Below are positions 11,790 through 23,345 of a DNA stretch of 64,000 bases, piece after piece. Made by a program: the position numbers and the translations under genes. The first letter of the stretch is position 1. Each line of letters opens with the position of its first letter. Origin of the DNA: Epiperipatus broadwayi (lineage: Eukaryota; Onychophora; Udeonychophora; Euonychophora; Peripatidae); contig JAQFVV010006341.1 of NCBI GenBank assembly GCA_028023455.1, forward strand, positions 2,668,001-2,732,000, written 5' to 3'. Under the pieces are notes generated by a model. The model saw nothing but the letters and a program-made list of their open reading frames with translations. It made no database searches and had not been told where the DNA came from.

Positions 11790-13860
11790 CAGGTTTCTCC
11801 AATTAAATTTTTTTTATATTCATATCATATATCTCCATACTTTGATGACCGGTCTGGTCTATATTGTTCTTTTGTTGAATATTCTAGTCTTAGATTCTTA
11901 AGTAAGTATTGGTAAAAACACTCCAAGTTTTATTCCATCTGCATTAATAATCCAATCAAAGTATTTATGGATACATTTTTTTAATTTCTGATTATTAATT
12001 GTAATTTTTTTTCTTAACTGAAAATTCATTGCACTTTCCTTTAGCCATTTTAGCATTTATTTTTTACTTTTTTCTGAAAATTTTTGCAACATTTTATTCA
12101 GCTCTGAAGCATTATTTGCAGAAAAAGCCACATCAACTGTTGATGACTTAAATAATTTCCATCTACTTTTATTTCATTAGTTTCTTATATTTATCCAGAA
12201 ATTACTTATTGTAAAATTGCTATAAAATTTTTTGAAGTTGTGGAATCATTCTGTCACATCTCCTTTTCAATATGTGATGATGTAATCTAAAATTGCTATT
12301 GCATTTTGATAAATATTTTTCACAATATGATAATATCCTGAATTTATATTCTGCTAGGTGAAAGCGTTAATTACTCTGGAAATGTTTATACAATCAAATG
12401 CTTTTTCATAATCTACAAATCCTAAGCATAGTGACAATTTATATTTATTGGTCCTTTCAATAGCCTTTCTCAATACTTGGATATGGTCCACTATGCTAAA
12501 AACATTTTTAAATACATCTTTTGGTTAGCTTCAATTGAAAGTTTATTGTAAAAGAGTTGTAAGTATCTGAGTAAACAATTGTATAGAAATTAATAGAAAA
12601 CTAATAAGTCTTTAATTTCTAATATCTTCTTTATCATTTTTCTTAAATATCATATAATACTAAATCATCCATGCACTTTACTGCTGTTACACAATGCTTT
12701 ATTTACCACCCTCTTTAGCAGTTGAAGTTAGGTGATATAAAAGTTCTGAAGAAGATAGCTGGGGCAATCAAAACTAAATTGTAAAAGAGGGTGGTAAATA
12801 AAGCAATGGGGAACAGTAGTAAAGTGCATGGATGATTTAGTATTACATGATATACATTTGGCAATGCAATAAGAAAGATTAGTTCTTAAATATCAATATT
12901 ATTATTGCTTTCTTCCAATCATTTGGTTTATATTTATAATTTAGATTTTGCTATATAGTTTGGACAACAATTTTACTATTTCTGTACTTGCTTCTTTTAT
13001 GATATCAATAATAATTCCATCATTTCATGAAGTTTTTTCTTTTTTCATATATTTAATTGCTTTCTCATACTATCATTCAAAATGCCTGGCAATTCAGAAG
13101 ATGTAGCAATTGTAGTAGTTATTTTGTTTTATTGTTTATTACTATATAAATCTTTGGAGAACTTTTTTATATGCTTTATGATGTCCGTCCCTCCATTTTT
13201 TTTTTTCAAATAATAATAATTCCATCTTCTTATTGCTGAAATAATTTTTAAAATGTTTGTTGAGCAAAAGCATTTTGTATATCATCACAATAAGAATGTG
13301 CTTATCTGCATTTGCTGAAGAATTAATTTTGCCATTCTATGTGATACGTCATCGATTTCCATAATGTTGTTCTTCCACTTTTTTATTTATAATGAATTCT
13401 ATTCCACTTGTGCTTCCAGTATTTCTTTATAGTAAATTACAAGTCCATTTTCCAAAACAATTGTTTCTTTTTAAAATCCACCAATAGTTCATTTAATATT
13501 AGACAATTATTTCTGCAGTTTCTGTTATTTGAAAGTGATCTGCAATTGTAGTTAACTAAATAAAAAAAAAATCATCAAATGGTGGTCTAGATCTGCAATC
13601 AGGGGCTTCTTAGCATTCTCTACTTTCAACTGCCAATTGCTGCTTTGGTTGATGAATTTTCCTGAAAATAAGGGTCATAACTTACTTTTGAATGTCATGA
13701 TTTTAAATATCTATTTAAAAAAAAGTTTATTCACATATTCTTCAAAAAAACTCAACTGATAATTCAATAGAGAACAAGTCTACGGCATTTCTTGGTCTTA
13801 AACTCAGTCATCAACTTATCTTTCTTTATGTATTAATAAAATTATAGAAAAATTGAACAA
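11790..13860 (-). pseudogene. RTE-like LINE, decayed copy (RTE-1)
   Basis: Minus-strand sequence is recognisably homologous to the better copy at 52255-55330. The shared blocks include the reverse-transcriptase stretch at about 12330-12500, which matches 53170-53345, the nuclease-end block at 13340-13560, which matches 54740-54975, and the 5' untranslated region at 13565-13830. The order of blocks is the same, but most of the endonuclease domain is missing. No frame longer than 60 codons survives, and the motif C region near 12100 is destroyed. A hairpin-forming inverted repeat sits inside it at 12646-12860. Confidence 0.7.
12646..12860. repeat. Inverted repeat, arms about 70 bp
   Basis: The left arm (about 12646-12718) contains CATGCACTTTACTGCTGTTA and the right arm (about 12785-12860) contains its near complement. 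The arms are separated by about 65 bp. A few mismatches are seen. The arm sequence is LINE sequence, so this looks like a local inverted duplication and not a separate transposon. Confidence 0.85.
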
Positions 13861-13916
13861 ACCCATCTTTCCTTTTTCAATGTTTATTTTATTAAATTAA
13901 AATTAATCCAACTGAT

Positions 13917-13946
13917 AGTTTCGATTGGTCAGCAATCTTCTTCAGA
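13917..13946 (-). ncRNA. Hammerhead-like core motif
   Basis: On the minus strand, CTGAAGA (13945-13939) fits the hammerhead core CUGANGA. It is followed by a helix GATTG/CAATC around a 5-base loop, then GAAAC (13922-13918), the second core. Hammerhead motifs of this kind are described in Penelope-like elements. I cannot find a convincing stem I, so activity is doubtful. Confidence 0.4.
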
Positions 13947-14079
13947 GCGGTGAAACATATACGAATACATAAATATACAAATAATCGTATAAATATACAA
14001 TATTATATCTACTTATGAGTCATTTTTTATCTATATCTTATTACCTATATATATATATTATAACAGAAATAGTTATTTT

Positions 14080-15740
14080 GATGATTTGATTTATATATTT
14101 ATACTTTCAACTATATTTATTATATTTTAATTCTTTTCATAACTTATATTTTCTATCCATTTATTGTTTTCAACTTAGATTCTTTATTATCTTATTCATT
14201 ATTTAACCAACGCCATTACAATATAAGCAGAGAGCTAATACAGATACAAATTTAACTTCATATCTATACCCTTGACTGAACCCCAAGGCAATACGTACAT
14301 ATTATCTTGGCGTTATTTTTCCCAGCCAAGAACTCTCAGCTGCTGAACAGAGCAAACTATTTTAAAGAAACTTAGCGAATGTCCAGCGCTTGCTATTTAT
14401 TTTTTAGAATTGGGATTTCGCACAAACAAGCAGCATATGAATATCTTAAACAGATCAGTATGCCCCTTTAATCACTAATTACAGTTTCCCCCCTGTCGTA
14501 GCTTGGTGATAGGAGAATAAAGCAAGGATTCGAAATTTAATGACAAATATGTTTAATAATAATATTCACACTTTACATAAAAAATTACATTATAATAATA
14601 ATAATAAACACACACTTATAAATACATGTTTATAATAAATATATGCAAATAGATCAGATATAAAAGTTCTTAAAGTCCTGTTGATAGAGTTCTATTTTTC
14701 TCAAATCATTAATTTTATATTTAGTTATAAATAGTAGACAAATGAAAATGCATGCATGCTTTTACCTAGGCTTTGTTGTAATTGTCCCATGGGTATTTCT
14801 CCTGAGCGCTCTTGATTAACTTCCTCAGATTGTGGGGTTATTTTCGTTCCAGTTTTTGCTTGTTGATTCCTTAGGTTCTCCATTAACTTCCTCCGTTTGT
14901 GGGGTTATTTTCATCCAGTTTGCTGGTTGATTCTTTAGGTTGAGTTTCATCGACAGCTACAGAAGCGGCGGTCCCTCTAGCAGGTCAGGCAAAGATCTTA
15001 CATTGTGAGTTAGTGATGAGACGGCTCGAATCTGAACCTACGTTCCTTTAACGCCACTAGCCATGCACTTCTTCCATTTTCTTTTTAGCTGTTGCTTCTC
15101 TAAAGTCTCTACTAGCAATGCCAGATAGAAATTGTAATTTTATTAATCTCTTTCTTTGTTCGTTGTTTTTAAAATTTTTTAATTAAGACTTAGATTTCCA
15201 ACCAATTCTTATCATTATGTTTCTTTATTTAATTAGTGGCTGGAATGTAAGTCCCAATTAATTTAACAGATCAGGCAAAGATCTTCCGTTGATAACATTT
15301 CTTTGTCCGTGGAATTTAAGTTGTCCAACAGACTTTCACACCTACGGTTATATTGTTTCTTTTTATATATCCCATATTACATTTATTTTATTTAAAGTTT
15401 ACAATTCATTCATTTTTTTCACATTTACGTTTTACATTTATTTTAATTTGTTATAATATATTTTTTCCTTAATGAGAGAGAAGACACGCATTTCTTTATG
15501 CTTCTTTTCCCCTCTCGCACAATAAACAAAAATAATTTCTAGCATTTGATTTATAAGAGAGAAAGAGACGCATTTCTTTATTTATGCAGCCCCCCTCCCC
15601 TTCTCTTACTATTACAAAATCCACAGTAATTTTGACATTAGACTTTCAATTTCTTTCTTCCCTTTCCATCTTTTTTTTAAAAAAATTTATTAGCTAATTT
15701 ATTTCACCTTTATTACTTTCTAATTTTATTAATAACTATA
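14080..15740. other. No gene; small tandem repeats
   Basis: No protein similarity was recognised. The stretch 14460-15330 is less AT-rich than its surroundings and might be the edge of an LTR or another repeat. It has a 67-bp period tandem repeat at 14815-14945 and a short block (CAGGCAAAGATCTT-like) present near 14980 and again near 15272. Around 15475-15610 two related purine-then-pyrimidine blocks (GAGAGA... ACGCATTTCTTTAT...) occur about 75-80 bp apart. Confidence 0.5.
14815..14945. repeat. Tandem repeat, 67-bp period, two units
   Basis: ATTAACTTCCTC recurs at 14815 and 14882. The rest of each unit (TGTGGGGTTATTTTC, then a GATTC...TTAGGTT end) is conserved with a few changes. Its function is unknown. 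Confidence 0.8.
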
Positions 15741-15779
15741 TATGTGTGTCGACGACTTTACGTGGTCGTCACAATATAT

Positions 15780-17137
15780 ATATAAAATGCAAAACCATAA
15801 AACAATACAGTACTAGATTAAATTCAAAATTTTACCAAAATCCTTACACAACCATGGTTTCATCTACTTCAAATAGACCTTCTCAAGTGAAAATCAACCT
15901 AAAGGAAAACATATATATATATACACAAACAAACAAACCTTCCCATAATTCATTTCAAACTCCACCTTCCCTTAATATCAAAAGAAGTCTTCATAAGATT
16001 GATAGCCTCAGAATCAAGGAGTTTTATCATCAAAGTCTCCTTTATTTTTCTTTTTAACTCATTCTTTTCATAAAAAATAACCGAAGCATTGTCAAACAAT
16101 ATTCTATGACCTGTATTCAATTCATGAATATATAAAGCTGAGTTAAGATACCTATGTTTAACTCTACTTATATGAACCTTAACCCTTTTATTAAGGCTAA
16201 ATTTACTCTGGCCTACATAAAATTTACAACAACTACATGGAATTTTATAAACAATAAATACCAGGAATAGACCTACTATCAATAGACTGCTTTGAACCAT
16301 TAAGTAATGAATTCAAATCAGAACCTTTCCTCCATGCAACCTTCTTTCCACCTAACAAATGACTATTCCTATAAACCAAATTATAAATTGATGCTTTAAA
16401 TGGTAAAGACATATAATCATCATCCTTACCAACAAAATTCTTATCATCCAAATCACGACTATAAACATTATTATTGAATACCACTTTTTTAATAAAATCA
16501 TGACTATAACCCAATTCTACATATTCAGCAACAAATTGACTTTTTTGAATATCAGTATCATTATTAAAATTATTAAGCCTTCTATTCCGACAACAAAAAT
16601 TCAACAAAGACATTTTTTATGTATAAAAGGCTGATAACTATCAGGCCTAATCATATTTCTCAAATTTTTAGGTTTTATAAAATGACTACAAAACAAAACA
16701 TCATTAACCTTCTCAACATTTAAATCTAAAAACTTTAATTTTACAAAATCAAAAACACCCCCTCAATTGTAAACTTAATACTAGAATCAAAACCATTCAA
16801 TCCACATAAAAACTCTTCTAATTTCTCTTTCTGAATAACAAACAAACAATCAGCAACATACCTAACAAATAATTTAATAGAACATGAAAATATATTAATA
16901 ATACTACACTCCAAATAATCAATATAGACAGCACACATCAATGGAGAAATGACAATCAATAACCCAACCTTCTCTAATCTTATAAAACACATCATTAGAC
17001 ATAAAATACATTGAATCCTCTAACAGCAAAAGCAAATCATGAAAAACCTTAATCTTATCTGCAGAAAAACATTCTAATTTTTTTAAAATTGAAAGAAAAA
17101 CATCAATACTTTTTAATCTATTAACCGATTGGTACAT
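15780..17137 (-). pseudogene. Penelope-like element with GIY-YIG nuclease (PLE-2)
   Basis: A minus-strand PLE in broken frames. The frame 17137-16919 is upstream reverse-transcriptase sequence. The frame 16995-16741 has the motif C region VRYVADCLFVIQKEKLEEF. The frame 16613-16245 is the linker after the polymerase. The frame 16300-15950 contains the GIY-YIG nuclease start, VYKIPCSCCKFYVGQS, followed by a conserved arginine-rich helix and histidines. PLEs use this nuclease to nick the target. In motif C the expected YVDD reads YVAD, so one catalytic aspartate is lost in addition to the frameshifts. The 3' end (15780-15960) recurs at 29020-29200, which helps mark the element end. Confidence 0.85.
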
Positions 17138-17340
17138 ATATATATATATTCTTCATTTATACTCCACTTACATATATTATCCCTATTATATTCAATACAT
17201 AAATAAAAATATCTTCACTATATCTATATCAAATATATACACATATATACCTTAAACATATATACATGCACTAAACTATTTCCAACTTATACTATACCTA
17301 TACCATTAATTATTATTATTATTACATAAGTCAAATCAAT
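17138..17340. repeat. Repeat flanking PLE-2, reverse copy at 25.9-26.7 kb
   Basis: A block rich in ATATAT with distinctive words (CACTAAACTATTTCCAACTT, ATATTATCCCTATTATA) is present in reverse complement at 25885-25980 and 26640-26705. In that copy a SINE-containing segment splits the block. It is probably the 5' untranslated or terminal region of a PLE. Confidence 0.7.
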
Positions 17341-17649
17341 AAGTCCTTAATATCTATTAATTATTTTATATCAATTAATATTATAATGCATATAAAACTG
17401 CAAAATATAATCAACCTATTAAACTTAAAATCCTATATTAGTTATTAATTTTTTGTAATCAATCTTAATAACACTATATGAAATGTAAATTTTAAAATTA
17501 TTATCATCAAACTTATTAACTATTATAAACTATTTTTATATTATTACTTAATTAATCCCATTACCTACCTTCTTGTTATTCACTTTTTCCAACTGTCATT
17601 AATTTGAATTTAAAATTGCTTCTTTTTAATTTTATCTACATATTGTGGC
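17341..17649. other. AT-rich spacer, nothing recognised
   Basis: No coding or repeat motif was recognised. It separates PLE-2 from the 3' end of the LINE on its right. Confidence 0.5.
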
Positions 17650-19300
17650 TTCTCCTTAAACAAAGTCAAGAATATCTCTGCAATTATGCCCAGATAAACC
17701 TGTTAGCCACTTTATTTTTCATTCCCCACTCTAATTTTTCCCATATTCTGCTCCATCCCATTTCCACAACATAATCTGTGTCAACTCTATAACCTTTATA
17801 TCTAAATCCCCCTTCATCTTTCCCAAACCCAGCATAAAAACCAATAATTCACTTTCTGTATAATCACTTTGTTCATATTTATTCTTCCATAACTTCATTA
17901 TATGTACCTTTTCTGTTTTCAAGCATTTACATTCAATTAACAAATGCCTAATATTTTCTATTCCTTCCTTACATAATTTACAAAATAAATCACCCATTTT
18001 TTTCAATTTACATGTATATTCTCTTGTAGCTAAAGATCCCATTCGAGCCTTAAATAATAAACTACTTTCCTTACTATTATCATATATTAAGTCACACCTA
18101 ATATTCTGTTTATTTCTGTATATATTTAAACTCTTTTTACTTTCCATACTATTTCTCCATCTCTCTAACTCCCTATTCTTTATTAATAAATCTATTTTTT
18201 TTATCCCATTCCTTACTACTATAACACTCAACAATCCTCTTAACACAATCATCCCATCTTTTGTACAAATATACTGATATAACTTCTTTATCCAAATCTT
18301 TTGCATACCACATTACCTTTCTCACCCATCTTGTTATCTGCCCTTTACTCATAACCCAATTAAATACTATTTTAGCTATTCTTTTATGCATAAACTGCAA
18401 TCTACCAAACATTTTCATTTTACTTTTTGCACTTGTCCATCCCATTTCTCCTTGAATTGCCTCTTTTGCTGTCCATACATCTGCATCCAATGCATGTCTT
18501 CCTACTTCCCTTTGAACTTTTTCTAAGTAATTTATTACCTCTTTACTAATATATAATTTATCATTACCATATGTTAACCCTGCTACTGCAACTCCTTTTC
18601 ATATAATTCTAACTACATCATATTTATTATATGAAAACACTGTTAATTTCTTTATCAATCCCTTTCTTTTCTTTGTTTCATTTATCAATTTTTTTCTCCC
18701 ATTCATCCAAATAATTTTTCTGATTACTTAAAATAATTCCCAAATAACTATATCTATTCACCACACTTAACTTAATATCTCCCAATAAAAATTCTACATC
18801 TTCTCTTTCCCTGTATTAACCATCATTATATTTGATTTTTTTTCACTAAATTTAATCCCCATCTCTTTACCAACCCTTGCACATGTCCTCAACATAACTT
18901 CCATATCTTCTCTTCTTTCTGCACACAAAAATATATCATCCACAAAAAAAAGGACCTGACAAAATATATACTCCCTTACTACCTATTAACAGTATCTCCA
19001 TCCCTCTTCCTAATCTTTCTATTGCTCTTTCCATTTCACTCAAATACAACACAAACAAAATAGGTGACATAGGGTATCCTTGCCTTAGCCCTACCTCATT
19101 TTTAACTTTAACTGATTCTATATTCCCTAATTGATATATATATATATAATAGTTATTTTCATATAATTTCTTAATATCTATTAAAGCTTCATCCATTCCC
19201 AAATTTGCTAAACATCCATAATTTATTTCTATCTACTCTATCATATGCCGTCTCTATATCTATAAAACTTATATAACTAATTTTCATTTCGTCTAAATTT
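17650..19300 (-). pseudogene. Non-LTR retrotransposon (LINE) reverse transcriptase, broken
   Basis: A minus-strand LINE copy. Near 19285-19195 the frame reads FIDIETAYDRVDR, which is reverse-transcriptase motif A. The frame 19202-18936 carries motif B, GLRQGYPMSPILFVLYL. Just downstream, in another frame near 18945, is FVDDIFLCAERRED, motif C with both aspartates. The frame 18490-18173 is the thumb-like region. The frame 18306-17731 ends with a Cys-rich motif, CKLCKEGIENIRHLLIEC (spacing CX2CX8HX4C), of the kind found near the C-terminus of several LINE clades. Frameshifts separate all pieces. The 5' end and any endonuclease are missing. It is clearly different in sequence from the RTE-like LINEs in this window. 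I do not assign a clade. Confidence 0.82.
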
Positions 19301-19419
19301 ATTATTTGAAGTTATTATTCCAATCCTAATTAAATGAAGTGTGTTTTTATCCCAACATCACTATTTAATATGAATTTAATATCATTTATAAAGATAGCTT
19401 CTTTGATTTTTTTTTTCTC

Positions 19420-19640
19420 TTTTATCATTTGTATATTGAATTATTTTAATACTGTTCTTCTCAAACACATGTTCTGTTTCCATTAAATGTAAATAAACAT
19501 GAATTTTTATCATAATTATGTTGAGCCTAATCTATAAATGGAATTTTTTGTTTTTCCAACATAATTCGTTTAATATGATTAAATTGGCATTTTTTGCATT
19601 TAATTTCATACACCCCATTTATAACATTATCTATATTTTT
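19420..19640 (-). pseudogene. Penelope-like GIY-YIG nuclease fragment (PLE-5)
   Basis: Minus-strand translation from 19631 reads DNVINGVYEIKCKKC, the start of a PLE GIY-YIG domain, and stops after about 30 codons. After a frameshift it continues with HVYLHLMETEHVFE, which fits the later part of the same domain. No reverse-transcriptase part is attached; on the right lie a SINE and then another PLE. Confidence 0.7.
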
Positions 19641-19864
19641 TAAATATATTTGTTATCTAAACTTTTAATTATATTTTTCCTTCTTTTATTTATTATTTTA
19701 AAATGTATTATGTTATTAAACGATTTTAGTAATAATTATATTAAAATTTTTAACTATATTATTATTACAAGTTTTTATACCCATGATATATAATATGTTG
19801 GACTAGTAAATATTGAATGTATAGAAAACTTTAAACTTTTCATATACAAACATCTTGTTAGTAA

Positions 19865-20145
19865 TAACACACAAATAGACAATACAAGTTAGTAATAATA
19901 CAATGTTTCAAGTAGTATTACCCTTCACTCTTCTTCGGGTGTTGCTGGGCTGACTAGTAACAGTATTTGCATAACAGTCGAACTTGCATCTTTAGATTCT
20001 CAAATATCGAATTTAAGGCAAACATTCTAACCAACTGAGCTATTCTATCAAAGGCAACAGATAGTAGAATTTTCATACATTTATAAATGAGAGTTAATTT
20101 AAATCCTTCCAAGTTCTTAATTTTTTCCCCCAAGAGCAAGGCTAA
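19865..20145 (-). mobile_element. tRNA-derived SINE, copy 1
   Basis: Minus-strand reading gives a tRNA-like head with an A box TAGCTCAGTTGG (20042-20031) and a B-box-like AAGTTCGACTG (19985-19975), the internal promoter of RNA polymerase III. The tail (19940-19901) contains CCCGAAGAAG and then GAAAC, a hammerhead-like arrangement. Copies 2 and 3 at 21.8 and 26.2 kb share head and tail. Being repeated and lacking a good acceptor stem, it is a SINE and not a tRNA gene. Confidence 0.8.
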
Positions 20146-20239
20146 TTATAGATTTTTTTGGAAAATTTTTACCTAAGAGCAAAGTTAATTAGAGGTTTTC
20201 ATACATTGTGTTGACTTACAGAATTATTTGCTGTTATCA

Positions 20240-21590
20240 CATGAGCAGTTTTCTTAAATTTTGTTCTTTGCACCTTTCCCTCTATATCCAATATTTTTTC
20301 TATTTTTCCGTTTAAACATATGATCATTAGTACATACATGATCTTCTACTGAAGACATATCTCTTTTTTCTCTTTTAACCATTAGTTTGTGTTCTTTCAA
20401 TCATCGTTAATCAGGATGACAGGTCTCACCAATATATTTCCTTCTACATTCACATGGTATTTCATAGATGCAGTTTTGTTCTTCAGCATTTTCAGTTTAG
20501 GCTTGGTAGAAGTAAGAATTCCTCGAAGTGTAGTATAGCTTTGTAAAGGTATTCTAATGTTATATTGATTGCATATTTTCTTTTGTTTGTTTAACATAAT
20601 ACCCTACAGTACGAATAATTGATTTTTCTTTGATGATCACTGATAGATAGTCATTCTTAATTATAGTTTGTTCTACATGAATCTTTTCATTTTCGAAATC
20701 ACTGGTTTCCAGACAAACTTTTTTTGCTCTATTCCATATTAATAGTATAATTTCATGTTTAGTGCTTCTGGTATGATTGGATGTATATGCCAAGTACTTG
20801 CCAGGGTGTGTTGGTTTCTTATACACTGTTGTTTTTATTTTGCCCTGAGGGAGTCTTGTCACAAAAAAACATCTAAGAATGCCAATTTTTGTTCTTATTC
20901 TGATTTCATTGTGAATTTAATTGGAGATATATTGTTAAAATGCATTCAGAATGACTGTCACTGCATCTCACCATGTGGCCATACCACAAATGTATCATCA
21001 ACAAATTGAAGCCACACTTTAGGCAGACATGGGGTAGTATTTATGACTGCCGTTTCAAGTTTTTCCATGTAAATATTGTTCAACAATGGTAAAAGTGCTG
21101 ATCCCATGGTCATCTCTTGACTTTGTTAGAATAATTCTGAGTTATATTGAAAGTACATTATTGTTATGCAGAATGTTAATAATTCCATTATGCTATCAGC
21201 AGGTAGAGTTATTCTAGGTTGTAGATTATTATCATCATATAACCTTTTCCTTACAATAGACATTGTTTCATGACATGGCACATTTATAAACAGACTTTCC
21301 ACATCCAAGCTTACCAATATGTCAGTTTTTTTCATTTTTATATCCCTGACTAATTCTACAAATTGTTTAGAATCCCTGACAAAGGATTGTGTCTTGTATG
21401 CCGATGGACTAAGAATGTTGAGAAGAAATCTCTACAAATTTTGACATGGTGAATTTCTAGAACTAACAATAAGCCTTAATGGAATATTGCCTTTATGGAT
21501 TTTAGGGAATCCGTATAGGTGAGGAATCTTGCTGAAGTACAAAGTTAATTTGCTGAAATATCTGTGATGCTTCTGGAAAATACAAAAATA
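20240..21590 (-). pseudogene. Penelope-like element, third lineage (PLE-3)
   Basis: Minus-strand pieces in family order. Motif A is at 21335-21126 (LVSLDVESLFINVP). A motif B region near 21115-21045 contains MGSALLPLLNNIYMEKLE. Motif C near 20995 reads WLQFVDDTFVVWPHGEM. The post-polymerase linker 20862-20560 includes VYKKPTHPGKYLAYTSNH, typical of PLEs. The GIY-YIG nuclease near 20480-20405 reads IYEIPCECRRKYIGET. Both catalytic aspartates of motif C remain, but stops and frameshifts break the frame between every piece. The motif wording (FVDDTFVVWPHG) differs from PLE-1, -2 and -4, so it is a separate lineage and not a duplicate of them. Confidence 0.85.
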
Positions 21591-21659
21591 TTGGATAAAG
21601 AATAAAATTCAAGGAAGCTGCTCATATGATAATGGCAAATAATCTTATAAGTCAGCGCA

Positions 21660-22030
21660 GTGTGGCAATACACAATGTATGGATGCTTGCTCTTAGAAAA
21701 AATTGATAATAATAAGGGAAAAAAATTGAAGGATTTAGGAGAATTGGGGGGGGGGGTTGAAGACTCAGGAGGATTTGAACCAACTCATATATAAATATAT
21801 GAATTTTCTACTATCTGATGCCTTTGACAGAGTAGCTCAGTTTTAGAACGATTGCCTTAAATTTGATATTCGATAATCTAAAGGTGCGAGTTTGACTCCT
21901 ACACTAATACTGTCATTGGTCAGATCCAGCAACACCTGAAAAAGAGTGGACAATAGTACTTCTTGAAATATTGTGTCATTACTAATCTGTATTGTCTATT
22001 TGAGTGTTAATCATCCTTATTTGAACAATA
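21660..22030 (+). mobile_element. tRNA-derived SINE, copy 2
   Basis: A + strand copy of the SINE at 19.9-20.1 kb. It has an A box TAGCTCAGTTTT (21833-21844), a B-box-like GAGTTTGACTCC (21888-21899), and a tail with CACCTGAAAAAGAGTGG ... TTGAAAT. Similarity also extends upstream of the head, through CTACTATCTGATGCCTTTGA and a poly-G run, so the repeat unit is longer than the tRNA-like part. Confidence 0.8.
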
Positions 22031-22089
22031 ATTTATAGTCCTTTGGACACTATAACTTGTAATATTAACTATATTTTCTATCTATATTA

Positions 22090-23320
22090 GAGTAATATTA
22101 TTATCCCTATTCTTTTTTATATATATTGATGTTTCTATACTATATCTATCACTTATATAAGATTTAATTAACATTATATGCAATAATGCAAGCTTATTAT
22201 CAACAGTAAAATTAATATTTATATCTAAATTATTAATATCTCCAATAAAAAAGATCTATTTATCATTGATTTCTATTCAATATTAATAGATAATCATCCA
22301 CATATCTTTTCATAAAAATTGGAGTGTTTTTATTTTTCAACATTGCCTCTTCTAAATCTTTCATATAAATACTGCTTAACGCCCATTAACAAGCCATCTT
22401 TGTTTATAATATTTATCATTAAATTCAAATGTTATTTCTTTGCAACTAATCTCAAAAATCTCTTTAATTGTTCTATAAGTAAATCTATATTTTTACTCTT
22501 ATCATTTTTTTATATCTACTAATCGCTAAATCAATAGCTTTTTTCATATTGATATTTGTATACATTGAAACAACATCTATTTTTATTATTGTTAATTTAT
22601 AATTATTATATTCTTTCACTACATCCTTAATTTCATTTATTAAAACATTATTATTCTTAATATATGATTTACAATCATTATTAACATTTTTTAAAAACAT
22701 TATTTGCTAATCATTTAGAAACTTTATTCAAATAAGAATTAGAACAATTAATAATTGGTCTCAATGGCATACCTTCTTTATGAATGTTTGGTTCCTAAAT
22801 TTTAGCTGTTATACAATTTTTAACTCCCAGATATTCAAATATATTATAATTTATAAAACTTTTTTTTTATAAATATTTCTTATAAGCAAATATATTTTTT
22901 TATTCTTTAAATTAGCACTATCTTTTTTAATTTCAAAAATTTTATCATCTAACATTTTATTCATTTTTCCTATATATTCTTCCTTATCTACCACTACCAA
23001 TTTATGCTTTTATCCAACTTTGTAAATATTACTTTATCTTGATATTTATTTTTTATTTCTCTATTTTTTTTATTCTCACTATAATATATGAACCACTGTT
23101 GTTTTTATCTATTCTTTTATGCTTATCTTTTTATGATATTTCTTAATTTTATAATTCATATTATCAACATCACTTTTAAATTCTTCCATCCATATTTTAT
23201 CTTCATTACTAATAATCTTATTACTATTCTTTTTCTGATAATAATAAACATTGTATTTTTTTTTCTACATATTTTTGTGCAATTTTTTCTTCCTAACTTT
23301 TTAATTCTATTACATTAATA
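22090..23320 (-). pseudogene. Penelope-like element reverse transcriptase (PLE-4)
   Basis: A minus-strand PLE. Near 23040 an N-terminal patch reads DKVIFTKLDKSINW. The frame 22700-22485 contains motif A, IIKIDVVSMYTNINMKKAID. Around 22315-22285 another frame reads FMKRYVDDYLLI, motif C with both aspartates. The intervening sequence has stops and very long A/T runs. No GIY-YIG nuclease was found downstream (towards 22.1 kb), so the copy is probably 3'-truncated. Its left end abuts SINE copy 2, and its right end abuts the primer-binding site of the 2-kb LTR. Confidence 0.78.
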
Positions 23321-23345
23321 GATCGGCCCCACATTGGGCGCTAGT
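23321..23345 (-). promoter_or_regulatory. Primer-binding-site candidate of second LTR element
   Basis: The minus strand reads TAGCGCCCAATGTGGGGC two bases after the LTR end. This resembles primer-binding sites starting TGGCGCCCAA in Ty3/gypsy elements, with one change in the first three bases. Confidence 0.6.

Noticed and set aside
15747-15773. Short hairpin GACGAC/GTCGTC as a terminator or operator
   Set aside because: A six-base stem in a repeat-rich eukaryotic region; no evidence of function.
20031-20042. tRNA gene (A box near 20.04 kb, also near 21.84, 26.23 and 60.75 kb)
   Set aside because: The acceptor stems do not pair and the B boxes are damaged in the first family. The units recur with tails or target duplications, so they are SINEs.
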